Source of the DNA: Limnothrix sp. FACHB-406 | GTDB lineage: Bacteria; Cyanobacteriota; Cyanobacteriia; CACIAM-69d | DNA: 64,000 nucleotides | NCBI RefSeq assembly: GCF_014698235.1 | Contig: NZ_JACJSP010000001.1 | Coordinates: forward strand, 124,001-188,000 | Direction of reading: 5' to 3' | Shown: piece after piece, positions 26,765-36,023 of the stretch | How the letters are laid out: the number at the start of each line of letters is the position of its first letter | How positions within the stretch are numbered: position 1 is the first letter of the stretch | Made by a program: the position numbers and the translations under genes | The notes under the pieces: generated by a model | The model's input: only the letters and a program-made list of their open reading frames with translations | What the model was told of the DNA's origin: nothing | The model's database searches: none

Positions 26765-27832
26765 TTAAGCAACCCAAACCAGTTCCCCTTGACGGGCTAA
26801 CGATCGGGAAGCGGCCGCCAACAACCGCACCAGGGCCGTGCCGATGGAACCATCGGAGCGATCGAGCGGTGCGCCATCCAAAACGCCGGCCAGAAATTGA
26901 TCGCAAACCTGCCCAAGGGGTTCACCGCTCGCCAACTCGATCGACTGCTCCGATTGGTTGCAAGGAAGCCATTGGCTGCCAGATTGTTCCAGGGATCCCG
27001 CCCACAGGGTCAGGGGCGATCGGGCGTTCATTTCATCAAAAACCAATGTGCCTCGGGTTCCGACCAGGGCCAAGCGCCGGGCCCGATCGGGATTGTGCCA
27101 AGCCAGATGGATCGTGGCGGTGAACTGCTCAGGATAGTAAAGGGTGAGCCAAACCAAATCCGCCAAACCCGCCGCAGGACTGGGGCGATCGGTCACCTCA
27201 AGCCCGGTTCCGCGCCCCCGTTGTAACCAGGTTTGCCCCTTGGCTTGCAGGGCGATCGGAGTTGACTGCAGCCAATGGTTAAAGATGGCAATGTCGTGAA
27301 TGGCCAAGTCCCACAACACATCCACATCCTGGCGCACGGGGCCCAGGTGGGTGCGAGCCGCATAGCCATAGCGCCGATCGCCGATCGCGCCCGATTGCAG
27401 GGCTTTGGCCCCCGCTTCCACCGCCGGATGAAAAAGATAGGTATGGTCAACCATCAGCCGACGATCGACCCGTTGCGCCAAGGTACACAAATCCTCGCAC
27501 TCAGCCACATCCAGGGTTAGGGGCTTTTCCACCAGCACATGCTTGCCCGCCAACAGCGCCGATCGCACCAGTTCAAAATGGCTGGCGGCCGGCGTGGCAA
27601 TCACCACGGCCCCAATGTCCGGATTGCCCCAGATCGATCGGCGATCGCTGACCCGTTGCACCTCGGCCCAACCGGGATAGCTGGCAAATCGATCGCCCAC
27701 GGCGGCTAGCAGGTCTGGATTGGTTTCCACCACGGCCTTCAGGTGTGATCGGGGATGCTCCAAAAAATTGCGAATGAGGTGTGTTCCCCACCGGCCCGCC
27801 CCAAATACCGCCAGTCCCAATCGATCGGTCAT
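26765..27832 (-). CDS. Gfo/Idh/MocA family oxidoreductase
   Basis: An NAD(P)-dependent sugar dehydrogenase-like protein of 355 residues starting at the ATG at 27832 (MTDRLGLAVFGAGRWGTHLIRNF). The Rossmann motif is GAGRWG. The EKP motif lies in HVLVEKPLTLDVAECEDL, and GYAARTHLGPVRQDVDVLWDLAIHDIAIFNHWL contains the DLAIHD catalytic segment seen in WlbA-like enzymes of the family that oxidise UDP-sugars. The frame is open much further upstream, but that part lacks protein character. Located at the 5' end of the GT4/GT41 cluster, it probably makes or modifies a nucleotide sugar. Confidence 0.88.
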   Translation of the reverse strand: MTDRLGLAVFGAGRWGTHLIRNFLEHPRSHLKAVVETNPDLLAAVGDRFASYPGWAEVQRVSDRRSIWGNPDIGAVVIATPAASHFELVRSALLAGKHVLVEKPLTLDVAECEDLCTLAQRVDRRLMVDHTYLFHPAVEAGAKALQSGAIGDRRYGYAARTHLGPVRQDVDVLWDLAIHDIAIFNHWLQSTPIALQAKGQTWLQRGRGTGLEVTDRPSPAAGLADLVWLTLYYPEQFTATIHLAWHNPDRARRLALVGTRGTLVFDEMNARSPLTLWAGSLEQSGSQWLPCNQSEQSIELASGEPLGQVCDQFLAGVLDGAPLDRSDGSIGTALVRLLAAASRSLARQGELVWVA

Positions 27833-28151
27833 TGCCTTTAGCCCAAAAACGTCAACGAGGAATCTCAACCGAATCAGAGAATGTCTGAAAAGCCAAAATT
27901 GATACCCAGAACTGGCCCCAGCGATCGACGGAAACCAGAGGATCAAGCCCCTTGCTCCCACAACCATTGGAGCTGGGCAATTGCTGATCAAGTCCTGAGC
28001 AATACTTTTCCAGCAGCCTCTAATAATTCCGGTCTGGAAAATTTCCACCTGGAAAATCTCAGTCCAGAACTTCAGCAATGCACCTCAAAAAATCAGATCC
28101 GAAACCCAACCCCAAAGTACTGCCCCAGAAACCAAAAGGGCTGAAGAAGGG
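27833..28151. other. Spacer, no gene seen
   Basis: About 320 bases upstream of the oxidoreductase. At 27944-27956 it contains a half copy (TCAAGCCCCTTGC) of the dispersed palindrome core. No other feature is supported. Confidence 0.45.
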
Positions 28152-30161
28152 CTAAAGGGTCGATCGCTTGTCCAACAGCCAATAGGTATTCATTTCACCA
28201 CGACCTTTGATGTGAATTGAACCCCGTTCTTCAAAGTGATAGCGATCCTTCAGCCGTTCATAGGTGGAATCGGTGACTTGAATCGAACCAGGAACCCCAT
28301 GGGACTCCATCCGCGAAGCAATATTAACCGCGTCGCCCCATAGATCGTAGATGAACTTCTTCGTGCCAATCACACCGGCAATCACTGGGCCTGTGTTGAT
28401 CCCAATCCGGATTTCCAACCGTTCACCCAAGGGCCCCAGTGCATGGGCCATGCTCGATCGCATTTCCAAGGCCATATCCGCCACGGATTCCGCATGGTTT
28501 GCCTGGGGAACCGGCACGCCCCCCACCACCATGTAAGCATCCCCAATTGTCTTAATTTTTTCGAGATGGTGCTTTTCCGCAAGCCGATCGAAGGTGGAAA
28601 AAACTTGATTTAAGCAATTAATTAATTCTAAAGGCTCTAGTTGCGCCGCCAAGGAAGTAAATCCTACAATGTCGGCAAAAAGAATCGTTGCTTCTTCAAA
28701 TTGTTCCGCTGGTGATTCGTTGGAATCCTTGAGCTGGTCTGCCACCCGGCTGGGCAAAATATTTAGCAATAATAATTCCGATCGCTCCTTCTCCTTGCGC
28801 AGTTCAGCGGTGCGCCGCTCCACCCGTTGCTCCAGTTCTTCAAAGGACTGCTGAAGTTGGGTGGCCATGCTGTTGAAAGCATCTGCCAGGCGATCGACTT
28901 CAATGATCGGGCTGCTGGCAACGGTTTGCTCTAAATTGCCCTTGGCCATTTCTCCCGAAGCTTGGGCAATTCGACAAATGGGTTGCGTAATCCAACGGGC
29001 CGTTAAAATTCCAATTGGAACCGAAACTAAAAGCGCTAAAAAGCAAAGGGCGATCGTGTTTCTGGTATTTTCATTAATTTTGGCCATGAAATCCGATTCA
29101 GGAACCACCACCACAATCAGCCAATTCAAGCCATAGGCATCCTTGAAGGGCGAAATTTGCAGAAATTGACGTTCATTGTTTAGCCAAAATTCAAACTGAT
29201 GATCGCGCTGAATATTTGAGAGTTGATCAAATTGACCATATAAGAACTCAGCGCTCGATCGCAAAAGCTGATTGTTACTTTGGAGCGCATGGACTCGTTG
29301 TAGTTCTTTTTTGGCTTTTTGGGACTGCTCCACCCAAAGGGGCTGATCTTTCAAAGAAGTGGCTACCAGCTCGCCGCTGGGTTCGACAATAAAAACCTGA
29401 CCCGTTTTCCCAATTTTCAAAGTCTGCAAAAAGCCGCGAATCTGATCCGTACCAAATTGGCTGGTTAAGATGCCCGCAGGCTGCCCGTTGCGATCGTAAA
29501 TGGGCAAGCTGGCATTAATCTGCAACAGGGGATTGCCAAAGTTGAGATAAATTTGGCTCCAGGTGGGTTTCCCGGCCTTGAACGCCACTTCGTAAAAGGG
29601 CCGTTTGCGCACATCATAGTTAGGCACGCTTTTGGCTAACTTGGCCCGTTGCCCTTTTTCGTCAATTTCGTAATAGTTTAAGTTGCCGCCACCGGGAACG
29701 AGCTGTTCGGCAATTTGGGGCGTTTCGGTTGTGGAAAGGCGATTGATCCAACCCACCCGCAAATATTGTCCCTGTTGATTGGCAAACCCCACATAGCCAA
29801 TGTTTTTGTAGGTGATCGTTTGTCGCCAAAAATAGGTGCGAGCTTCGGCAATTTTTTGTAAATCAATAATTCCCAGCTCGATCGCGTCGCGATTAACCTG
29901 ATTCACCAACTGGGGAGTTTCCACATACGATCGCACCCGATCGCTCACCCTGGCTGTCACCTCATTGCGCAATTGGTTGGCCAAATCCCGCACCGCTTCC
30001 TGGCCGCTCTGAAACGACAGCCAACCCACCAACCCCACGGCGGTTACTAACTCGACTAAAAAGGGCAAAACCAGGGTGGTACGGAGACGAAACTTGCGGC
30101 GCACGGGTACAGGTAGGGACTGAGATGAAACTTGTGTCAGTGGAATTTCTGAGCTGACCAT
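28152..30161 (-). CDS. Membrane adenylate cyclase: Cache, HAMP, class III catalytic domain
   Basis: A 669-residue protein from the ATG at 30161 (MVSSEIPLTQ); a TTG 16 codons upstream is also open. Order: TM1 (FLVELVTAVGLVGWLSF, about 34-50), a long extracytoplasmic Cache-like region, TM2 (TIALCFLALLVSVPIGILTA), HAMP, coiled coil (FEELEQRVERRTAEL) and a class III cyclase from about 475. Metal-binding aspartates are D497 (FADIVGF) and D541 (IGDAYM). The adenine-selecting pair K537 and D606 (IYDLWGDAVN) is present, so cAMP is the expected product. Its sensor module resembles that of the hybrid kinase at 17-22 kb. It may sense a small periplasmic ligand. Confidence 0.92.
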   Translation of the reverse strand: MVSSEIPLTQVSSQSLPVPVRRKFRLRTTLVLPFLVELVTAVGLVGWLSFQSGQEAVRDLANQLRNEVTARVSDRVRSYVETPQLVNQVNRDAIELGIIDLQKIAEARTYFWRQTITYKNIGYVGFANQQGQYLRVGWINRLSTTETPQIAEQLVPGGGNLNYYEIDEKGQRAKLAKSVPNYDVRKRPFYEVAFKAGKPTWSQIYLNFGNPLLQINASLPIYDRNGQPAGILTSQFGTDQIRGFLQTLKIGKTGQVFIVEPSGELVATSLKDQPLWVEQSQKAKKELQRVHALQSNNQLLRSSAEFLYGQFDQLSNIQRDHQFEFWLNNERQFLQISPFKDAYGLNWLIVVVVPESDFMAKINENTRNTIALCFLALLVSVPIGILTARWITQPICRIAQASGEMAKGNLEQTVASSPIIEVDRLADAFNSMATQLQQSFEELEQRVERRTAELRKEKERSELLLLNILPSRVADQLKDSNESPAEQFEEATILFADIVGFTSLAAQLEPLELINCLNQVFSTFDRLAEKHHLEKIKTIGDAYMVVGGVPVPQANHAESVADMALEMRSSMAHALGPLGERLEIRIGINTGPVIAGVIGTKKFIYDLWGDAVNIASRMESHGVPGSIQVTDSTYERLKDRYHFEERGSIHIKGRGEMNTYWLLDKRSTL

Positions 30162-30771
30162 AGGAACTGATTCGCGATCGCCAGGATGGCTCGGGTGTTC
30201 AAAGCTCAAGGGTTAGGGATTCGGATCTGTGGCCCAGGACGGGAACGAAACTGCCACAGGAAAGATTGCATCTTCGCTTTACGGTAATCCAAGTTCCTGG
30301 AAATGGCGAAAGATTCCGTCTATCAAGGGGGGCTTGCTGAAGGAATCAATCCAGCGAATTCCTGTGGCCATCAGTTCAATTCGATTGTGTCAAGAAATAT
30401 TAATACTAGGTACGTTTTGATACCCGAAAAAATTCTTGATTACTGAATTGCTGAACCATAATTGCAACCAACAAACCATCATTGAGTCATGATCGGTTGA
30501 TTCATTAGGTTATTTTTTATCTAATTGGTAATTTAATTCAGTAAAATAAATCAACAAAAGTTAAAGTAAAAATTAATCATTAAATTAATAGTTAAATAAA
30601 TCAAAAAAGGTACTAAATAAGAATAATTCAACAAACACCTCTTGAGTCTTTAAGGATAGAAACTTACTGATCATAAACCGACAAGTGAATTAGATCGTTT
30701 CGCGAGAGACCGGCGCTGCTGATACACTAAAGCCTGGATTTTGCACAAAAATGTGAGGCGATCGGGAATCG
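30162..30771. other. AT-rich divergent spacer
   Basis: About 600 bases between the divergent cyclase and yifB/comM genes. From about 30470 to 30660 it is strikingly AT-rich, with runs such as AATTAATAGTTAAATAAAT. A TGATACACT at 30719-30727 resembles an extended -10 box upstream of the gene at 30772. No coding frame is supported. Confidence 0.45.
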
Positions 30772-32307
30772 ATGTTAGCCCGAGTATGGAGTGCGGCCTT
30801 GGTGGGCATCGACCCGGTGAAGGTGGGGGTGGAGGTGGATGTCTCCAATGGGATGCCGGGAATTGCGATCGTGGGGCTACCGGATACGGCGGTGCAAGAA
30901 TCTCGCGAACGGGTGAAAGCGGCCCTGAAAAATGCCGGATTTGCTTATCCCATGCGCAAAATCGTTGTGAATTTGGCTCCGGCCGATTTGCGGAAAGAGG
31001 GGCCGAGTTTTGACCTGGCGATCGGGGTGGGAATTTTGGCCGCCTCTGGACAAGTGAGCGCAGCCCTGTTGGGGGATCACTTGTTTGTGGGAGAAGTGGC
31101 GCTGGATGGAGCCTTGCGGCCGGTGACGGGTGTGTTGGCGATCGCGGCGGCGGCGGCTCAGTTGGGCATTGTGGGCTTGGTGTTGCCGGCGGCCAATGCG
31201 GACGAAGCGGCGATCGTGCGGGAGCTAAAGGTTTATGGGTTTGAGCATTTGTCGGAGGTGGCGCGGTTTTTGAACCAACCGCAAACGATCGCGCCGCATC
31301 AACCGCCCCCAGAAGGGCGATCGCCCGATCCCTTGGCGTTGCTGGACTTGGCTGATGTGAAGGGCCAAACCCAGGCCCGGCGCGCGTTGGAAATTGCTGC
31401 CGCTGGTGGCCATAACCTGATTTTTGTGGGGCCGCCGGGAAGTGGCAAAACCATGCTGGCTCAGCGGTTGCCGGGTATTTTGCCCCGGTTGACCTTTGCG
31501 GAGGCACTGGAGGTGACGCGAATTCATTCGGTGGCTGGCTTGCTGAAGGAGCGGGGAACCTTGGTGCGCGATCGCCCCTTTCGCAGTCCGCACCATTCCG
31601 CCTCTGGCCCCTCGCTGGTGGGTGGTGGCAGCTTTCCGCGACCGGGAGAAATTTCCCTGTCCCATCGAGGGGTGTTGTTTTTGGATGAGCTAACGGAATT
31701 TAAGCGGGACGTGCTGGAGTTTTTGCGCCAACCCCTCGAAGAAGGCTGCGTGACCATTTCCCGGGCCCGGCAAACGGTGCGGTTTCCGGCACGGTTTACC
31801 CTGGTGGCCAGCACCAACCCTTGTCCCTGTGGCTATTACGGCGATTCGGTGCAGGCCTGTACCTGCTCGCCCATGCAGCGCCAACGCTATTGGGCCAAGC
31901 TGTCGGGGCCGCTGATGGATCGGATTGATTTGCAGGTGGTGGTGAATCGGCTGCAACCGGAGGAGGTGACCCGATCGAGCGGTGGGGAACCCTCGGCGGC
32001 CGTGCGCGATCGGGTGTTGGCGGCGCGGCAGGTGGCCCAGTCTCGCTTTGCCCAAGAGGAATCGCAATCGCCCGTGCAGTGCAATGCGGAAATGCAAAGC
32101 CGCCAGATTCGCCGCTGGTGTGCCCTGACGGATCAGACCCGATCGCTATTGGAAAACGCAATTCGACGGTTAGGATTATCGGCAAGGGCGACCGATCGGA
32201 TCCTGAAAGTGGCCCGAACGATCGCGGATTTAGAACAAAGCGAGACGATTGAACCGGGCCACGTGGCTGAAGCGGTGCAATATCGCATTGTCGATCGAAT
32301 GCAATAG
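30772..32307 (+). CDS. comM: YifB/ComM family Mg-chelatase-like AAA+ ATPase
   Basis: A 511-residue protein with the three-part ComM layout: an N-terminal Lon-substrate-like fold (MLARVWSAALVGIDPVKVGVEVDVSNGMPGIAIVGLPD), a central AAA+ domain with Walker A GPPGSGKTMLAQRLPGILP (about 217-235), Walker B FLDELTEF and the sensor region NPCPCGYYGD, and a C-terminal Mg-chelatase helical domain (RLGLSARATDRILKVARTIADL). ComM is a hexameric helicase that promotes branch migration when transformed single-stranded DNA recombines, so natural competence is a plausible context. The start at 30772 fits the family exactly. Confidence 0.94.
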   Translation: MLARVWSAALVGIDPVKVGVEVDVSNGMPGIAIVGLPDTAVQESRERVKAALKNAGFAYPMRKIVVNLAPADLRKEGPSFDLAIGVGILAASGQVSAALLGDHLFVGEVALDGALRPVTGVLAIAAAAAQLGIVGLVLPAANADEAAIVRELKVYGFEHLSEVARFLNQPQTIAPHQPPPEGRSPDPLALLDLADVKGQTQARRALEIAAAGGHNLIFVGPPGSGKTMLAQRLPGILPRLTFAEALEVTRIHSVAGLLKERGTLVRDRPFRSPHHSASGPSLVGGGSFPRPGEISLSHRGVLFLDELTEFKRDVLEFLRQPLEEGCVTISRARQTVRFPARFTLVASTNPCPCGYYGDSVQACTCSPMQRQRYWAKLSGPLMDRIDLQVVVNRLQPEEVTRSSGGEPSAAVRDRVLAARQVAQSRFAQEESQSPVQCNAEMQSRQIRRWCALTDQTRSLLENAIRRLGLSARATDRILKVARTIADLEQSETIEPGHVAEAVQYRIVDRMQ

Positions 32308-32328
32308 ATAGGTCTCACAGGTCTAACA

Positions 32329-33513
32329 ATGAAGCTTTTGGTTTTGGCTTCCCATCCGGTGCAATATCACGCTCCGGTATTTCGGTGCATGGCCCAAGAA
32401 TTGGCCGCCAGAGGTGATGAATTATTGGTGGTTTATCTCTCGGATTTTTCAATTCAGGGCTACCGCGATCGGGAGTTTGGCCAAAGTATTGCTTGGGATG
32501 AACCCCTACTCAATGGCTATCGATCGGTCGTTTTGAATCCCAACCAAACAAAGCAACCCAAAGGTTTTTGGAGTTTGCGAGCCACTGGTTTTCCGGCCCT
32601 CCTGCGCCAAGAAAAACCTGATCGCCTGCTGATTCACAGCTTGATTTATAAGGGAGCTGTCACCGCTGCCATTTCCGCTAAATTTCGGAAAATTCCTTGC
32701 AGTTTGCGGGTGGAAACCAATGATCAGGCAGTGCCGCGCCAGGGTTGGAAAAGCCTCGTGCGATCGCTGGTTTATCGGTTGCTGTATGGGCTGTTTGATT
32801 CGGCCGTGGCGATCGGCTCCCTGAACCGCGAGCATCTGATTCGTCACGGCATCCCCGCCAGCCGAATTGCCGTGGCTTACTACTGCGTGCCCGATCGGTT
32901 CGCAGATTTATCTCCTGAAAAAAAACAAACGATTCGGGCCAAAACCCGTGCCGCCCTTTGGCTTAATCCAGAGCGAACCGTTTTGCTCTTTAGCGGTAAA
33001 TTAATTCCCAAAAAAAATCCCGGTTTAATTCTCCAGGCGATCGCCCAATTACCCCCAGCATTACAAGCCCAATTAGCGGTTCTATATCTGGGCGCTGGGG
33101 AATTGCAACCACAACTGGAAGCCCAGGCGGAAGCTATGCCAGATTTGGCCGTCAAGTTTTTAGGTTTTCGGAATCAGCAGGAGTTACCTCCCTTTTATCT
33201 AGCAGCAGATGTGCTGATTTTGCCCTCTAATCGGGCAGGAGAAACCTGGGGATTGGTGATTAACGAAGGTCTGCAAGCGGGCTTACCCTTCATTGCCACT
33301 GAAGCGGTGGGTTCCACGGTGGATTTTGGTGAATTACCCGCAGTGCAAACAATCCCGATCGGGGACGCGACGGCCCTGGCAACCGCGATTCAACAGGTGA
33401 TGGGCATCGATCGACAGTTCGATCGATACGCCACCACCATGGAGCACTTTTCAACGGAAACCGTTGCTCGGGTCATTGTGGAATCTTTGGCAAATTTTCA
33501 AGCCAATTCCTGA
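32329..33513 (+). CDS. Glycosyltransferase family 4
   Basis: A 394-residue GT-B glycosyltransferase 21 bases after comM. The N-terminal domain opens MKLLVLASHPVQYHAPVFR, an opening seen in capsule and exopolysaccharide enzymes. The C-terminal domain has TVLLFSGKLIPKKNPGLIL and the donor site SNRAGETWGLVINEGLQAGLPFIATEAVGS, which carries the EX7E pair. The close spacing to comM suggests read-through transcription more than a shared function. Donor sugar and acceptor are unknown. Confidence 0.9.
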   Translation: MKLLVLASHPVQYHAPVFRCMAQELAARGDELLVVYLSDFSIQGYRDREFGQSIAWDEPLLNGYRSVVLNPNQTKQPKGFWSLRATGFPALLRQEKPDRLLIHSLIYKGAVTAAISAKFRKIPCSLRVETNDQAVPRQGWKSLVRSLVYRLLYGLFDSAVAIGSLNREHLIRHGIPASRIAVAYYCVPDRFADLSPEKKQTIRAKTRAALWLNPERTVLLFSGKLIPKKNPGLILQAIAQLPPALQAQLAVLYLGAGELQPQLEAQAEAMPDLAVKFLGFRNQQELPPFYLAADVLILPSNRAGETWGLVINEGLQAGLPFIATEAVGSTVDFGELPAVQTIPIGDATALATAIQQVMGIDRQFDRYATTMEHFSTETVARVIVESLANFQANS

Positions 33514-33546
33514 TCAAAGGCCAATGAATTTCCAATGAATTCCCCA

Positions 33547-33993
33547 TTAAATTCCAATCAGTTCACCTGCTTTACCGACCGTCGTGAGTTGGTGGTGCTT
33601 TTGTTGCATAAACTGAATCATTTTTTGATCTTCGCCCTTGATGTGGTGGCGCAACCAATCAGCTAGGAAATTCATCAGATTCTGAATAGCGCTGGTTTCA
33701 CCCGTTTGAAACTGTTGAATCAGTTTGGCCACTTTCTGAATTAGGCGATCGTGGCAATGTTTGTGGCGATCGAGTCCCGGGTAAGCATGATCCTGCATGA
33801 GTGATTCCTCGTGCTGAAAATGGGCGATCGTGTGTTCAGCTAGTTTTTCCAACATCATCGCTAGCTGGTCCATCGATTCCTGACGATCGATAGCACTCTG
33901 CAACTCATTCACTAATTCAAAAATGTCTTGGTGCTCCTGATCCACTCGATCGTCACCAATACAGAAATGATCGCTCCACTCGACTTTGGCCAT
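33547..33993 (-). CDS. Bacteriohemerythrin
   Basis: A 148-residue non-heme di-iron oxygen-binding protein. The predicted ligands are all present: H21 (DQEHQ), H58 and E62 (HFQHEE), H77 and H81 (HKHCH), and H117 and D122 (RHHIKGED). The ATG at 33993 (MAKVEWSDHFCIGDDRVD) is the family start; the frame continues upstream without protein character. Such single-domain proteins store or sense oxygen, or protect oxygen-sensitive enzymes. It is convergent with the glycosyltransferase before it. Confidence 0.95.
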   Translation of the reverse strand: MAKVEWSDHFCIGDDRVDQEHQDIFELVNELQSAIDRQESMDQLAMMLEKLAEHTIAHFQHEESLMQDHAYPGLDRHKHCHDRLIQKVAKLIQQFQTGETSAIQNLMNFLADWLRHHIKGEDQKMIQFMQQKHHQLTTVGKAGELIGI

Positions 33994-35075
33994 CGTAGTA
34001 ATTATTCCAGGCAGCAAAACAGCAAAAATCACCCTTGCCCAACACAGACAGCCGCTATATCTCACAACAATTCAAAAATTGATCGAGAATCAATCATCAG
34101 CCCATGTCCACCAATCATCGCAATGGGTAATCGCGAGTTTTTAGTTTTTCCAGTTCACAGCAGCCCAAGCGAGCCGGAAGTTAATTGCACCTCTGGCTCC
34201 CTCGAAAACTGGCTAGAGACTTTGCCCAGAAAAACAGAATAATTGGCGATCGGGTTCACAAACTTTGGTCAATGACCCTCAGCTCATGAACAAGCATGGA
34301 CGAATTGAATGAATTCATTCAACTGAATCCAAGGAATCTTAGATGAATTGTTGAGTCAGGTTAGATATTTAGGGGCACTGCGCAGGACTAATGAAGCATG
34401 ACTAGAATCTCTCAAGGTTTTCCATCATCCAATGATTCAATCATTCATTGTTGAAATATTGGGCAATTGAAGCCTTAAGAGATTGAAGGGTTCATTAGTG
34501 TTCGGGCATCTAGAAATGGTCGGTTTGAGTTTCGACCATCGGGCGATCGGGCCAGGGATGGGGTACGCGATGACCATACAGAACAAAATCTTGGGTCAAG
34601 GCTCCCCGGGCGATCGGGAGTTGGCAGCAATCCAATCTTTTGAGTTCCCCCGCGAGTTCGATGAACCCAGCCGGTTTCGTCAACTTTGATGGGTGTCACT
34701 GCCCACGACAGTCACTAGTTTTAGCGGAATGCTGGCCCGATCGCAATCATTTTTGACTTTGATGTTGTTTTAAAACATTCCTTGAAAAAAAGGTGTTTAA
34801 AGCATTTGAAATCACCGGATGATGCATCCTGAATTGGTGCTCATTGAACCCATGATTCATGGGTCAGTGGTTGGTCAGTTGATTGACAGGTTCCCTAGCC
34901 GCAGTTTTCGGGGTTAATCAGCCATTGGTGCGAGGGGCAGCCCATTCCTGATTGGAATTCCTGCCTGAAATTTGTTTTTGGGCGATCGCCTCACTAGGAT
35001 CTGGTGCAGGTGGTCGCATCGGCTGCTGGATCCAAGCCTGACCTCCCCGGCTGACCTCACCCACTGGTATCTGGC
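33994..35075. other. 1.1-kb spacer without a recognisable gene
   Basis: Only short overlapping frames occur on both strands (for example near 34475-34699). None has a domain, ribosome site or family look. ATTCATT and GATTCAT words are frequent around 34310-34460 and 34820-34880. No tRNA, hairpin terminator or known RNA motif was recognised. Confidence 0.5.
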
Positions 35076-35927
35076 ATGACAACATCTGGCATGAAAACTT
35101 GTCCCGTTTCCCCGGCTCCGGCGCGTACCGGTGCGAAGTCGATCGCAGAAATTGCCCCGGCTATTTTGCAGCAACTGAACCACGGCACACTGGAGGCGGT
35201 GACACTAACGGAAGTGCTGGCGATCGACCATGGGCAACTGCTCCGGGCGATCGCCCCCGACGTGGGAGCGCCGATTTTGGAACAGGTGACCGCCCATGAC
35301 CACTTGAAAATCAAGGCTCGGATGCAAATCGTCGGGCAACTGCTGCTCGATCGGTACGGTTTAGCCGGTTCGGAGCGATTTGCCACCCACCGCAGTGACA
35401 CGGCCCGCAGTTGGGCTGCAATGATAGTGGGCTTGGCTCCGGGGCTGTCGTTGCCCGATCGCCTGGCCCAAATCGCCAACTTAGCGGACGATCCCAACGC
35501 CAATGTGCGGGAGTGGGCTTGGATGGCGTTGCGGCCCCATGCGGCCCATCGATTGGAACTGGCGATCGCCCAGTTAATTCCCTGGACGCTTCACCCATCG
35601 GCGAATCTGCGTCGGTTCGCCACGGAGTTAACCCGGCCGCGGGGTGTGTGGTGTGCGCACATCCAAGCCCTGAAGCGCGAGCCATCCCTAGGATTGCCGC
35701 TACTGGAACCCCTGCGGGCGGATCCTGCGCGGTATGTGCAAAACAGCGTCGCCAATTGGCTCAATGACGCGGCCAAATCGCAGCCGCAGTTTGTTTGGGA
35801 CTGTTGCCAGCGTTGGCAGCGGGAGTCTGCCACCCGAGCCACGGCTTATATTTGTCGGCGGGCCCTGCGTGGTTTGCTCGATCGCGGTTGGCAGGACGAT
35901 CGAACATTTGCCGATCGCGCCAGTTAG
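35076..35927 (+). CDS. HEAT-like repeat protein of the DNA alkylation repair (AlkC/AlkD) group
   Basis: A 283-residue all-helical protein; the start is the ATG at 35076 or the next at 35091. The C-terminal two thirds carry tandem helical repeats with the AlkC-like phrases DDPNANVREWAWMALRPH, HPSANLRRFATELTRPRGVW, LLEPLRADPARYVQNSVANWLNDAAKSQPQFV and RATAYICRRALRGL. In AlkC/AlkD glycosylases this solenoid wraps damaged DNA and excises alkylated bases. The RPRGVW and SVANWLND patterns support AlkC-like kinship, but I cannot confirm catalytic residues. It is 96 bases upstream of the MBL gene on the same strand. Confidence 0.72.
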   Translation: MTTSGMKTCPVSPAPARTGAKSIAEIAPAILQQLNHGTLEAVTLTEVLAIDHGQLLRAIAPDVGAPILEQVTAHDHLKIKARMQIVGQLLLDRYGLAGSERFATHRSDTARSWAAMIVGLAPGLSLPDRLAQIANLADDPNANVREWAWMALRPHAAHRLELAIAQLIPWTLHPSANLRRFATELTRPRGVWCAHIQALKREPSLGLPLLEPLRADPARYVQNSVANWLNDAAKSQPQFVWDCCQRWQRESATRATAYICRRALRGLLDRGWQDDRTFADRAS

Positions 35928-36023
35928 CCATCCGGTGGACGAGCGATGACGGACAGGATCGACAGTCAAAATCCAGCGCTACGATACAAGGCAGATCCAC
36001 TCGCAAACTTCCCGACCGCACCC

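Noticed and set aside
34475-34699. Overlapping short frames on both strands in the 34-35 kb spacer
   Set aside because: No ribosome site, domain or conserved look; the two strands are equally plausible, which argues for chance.
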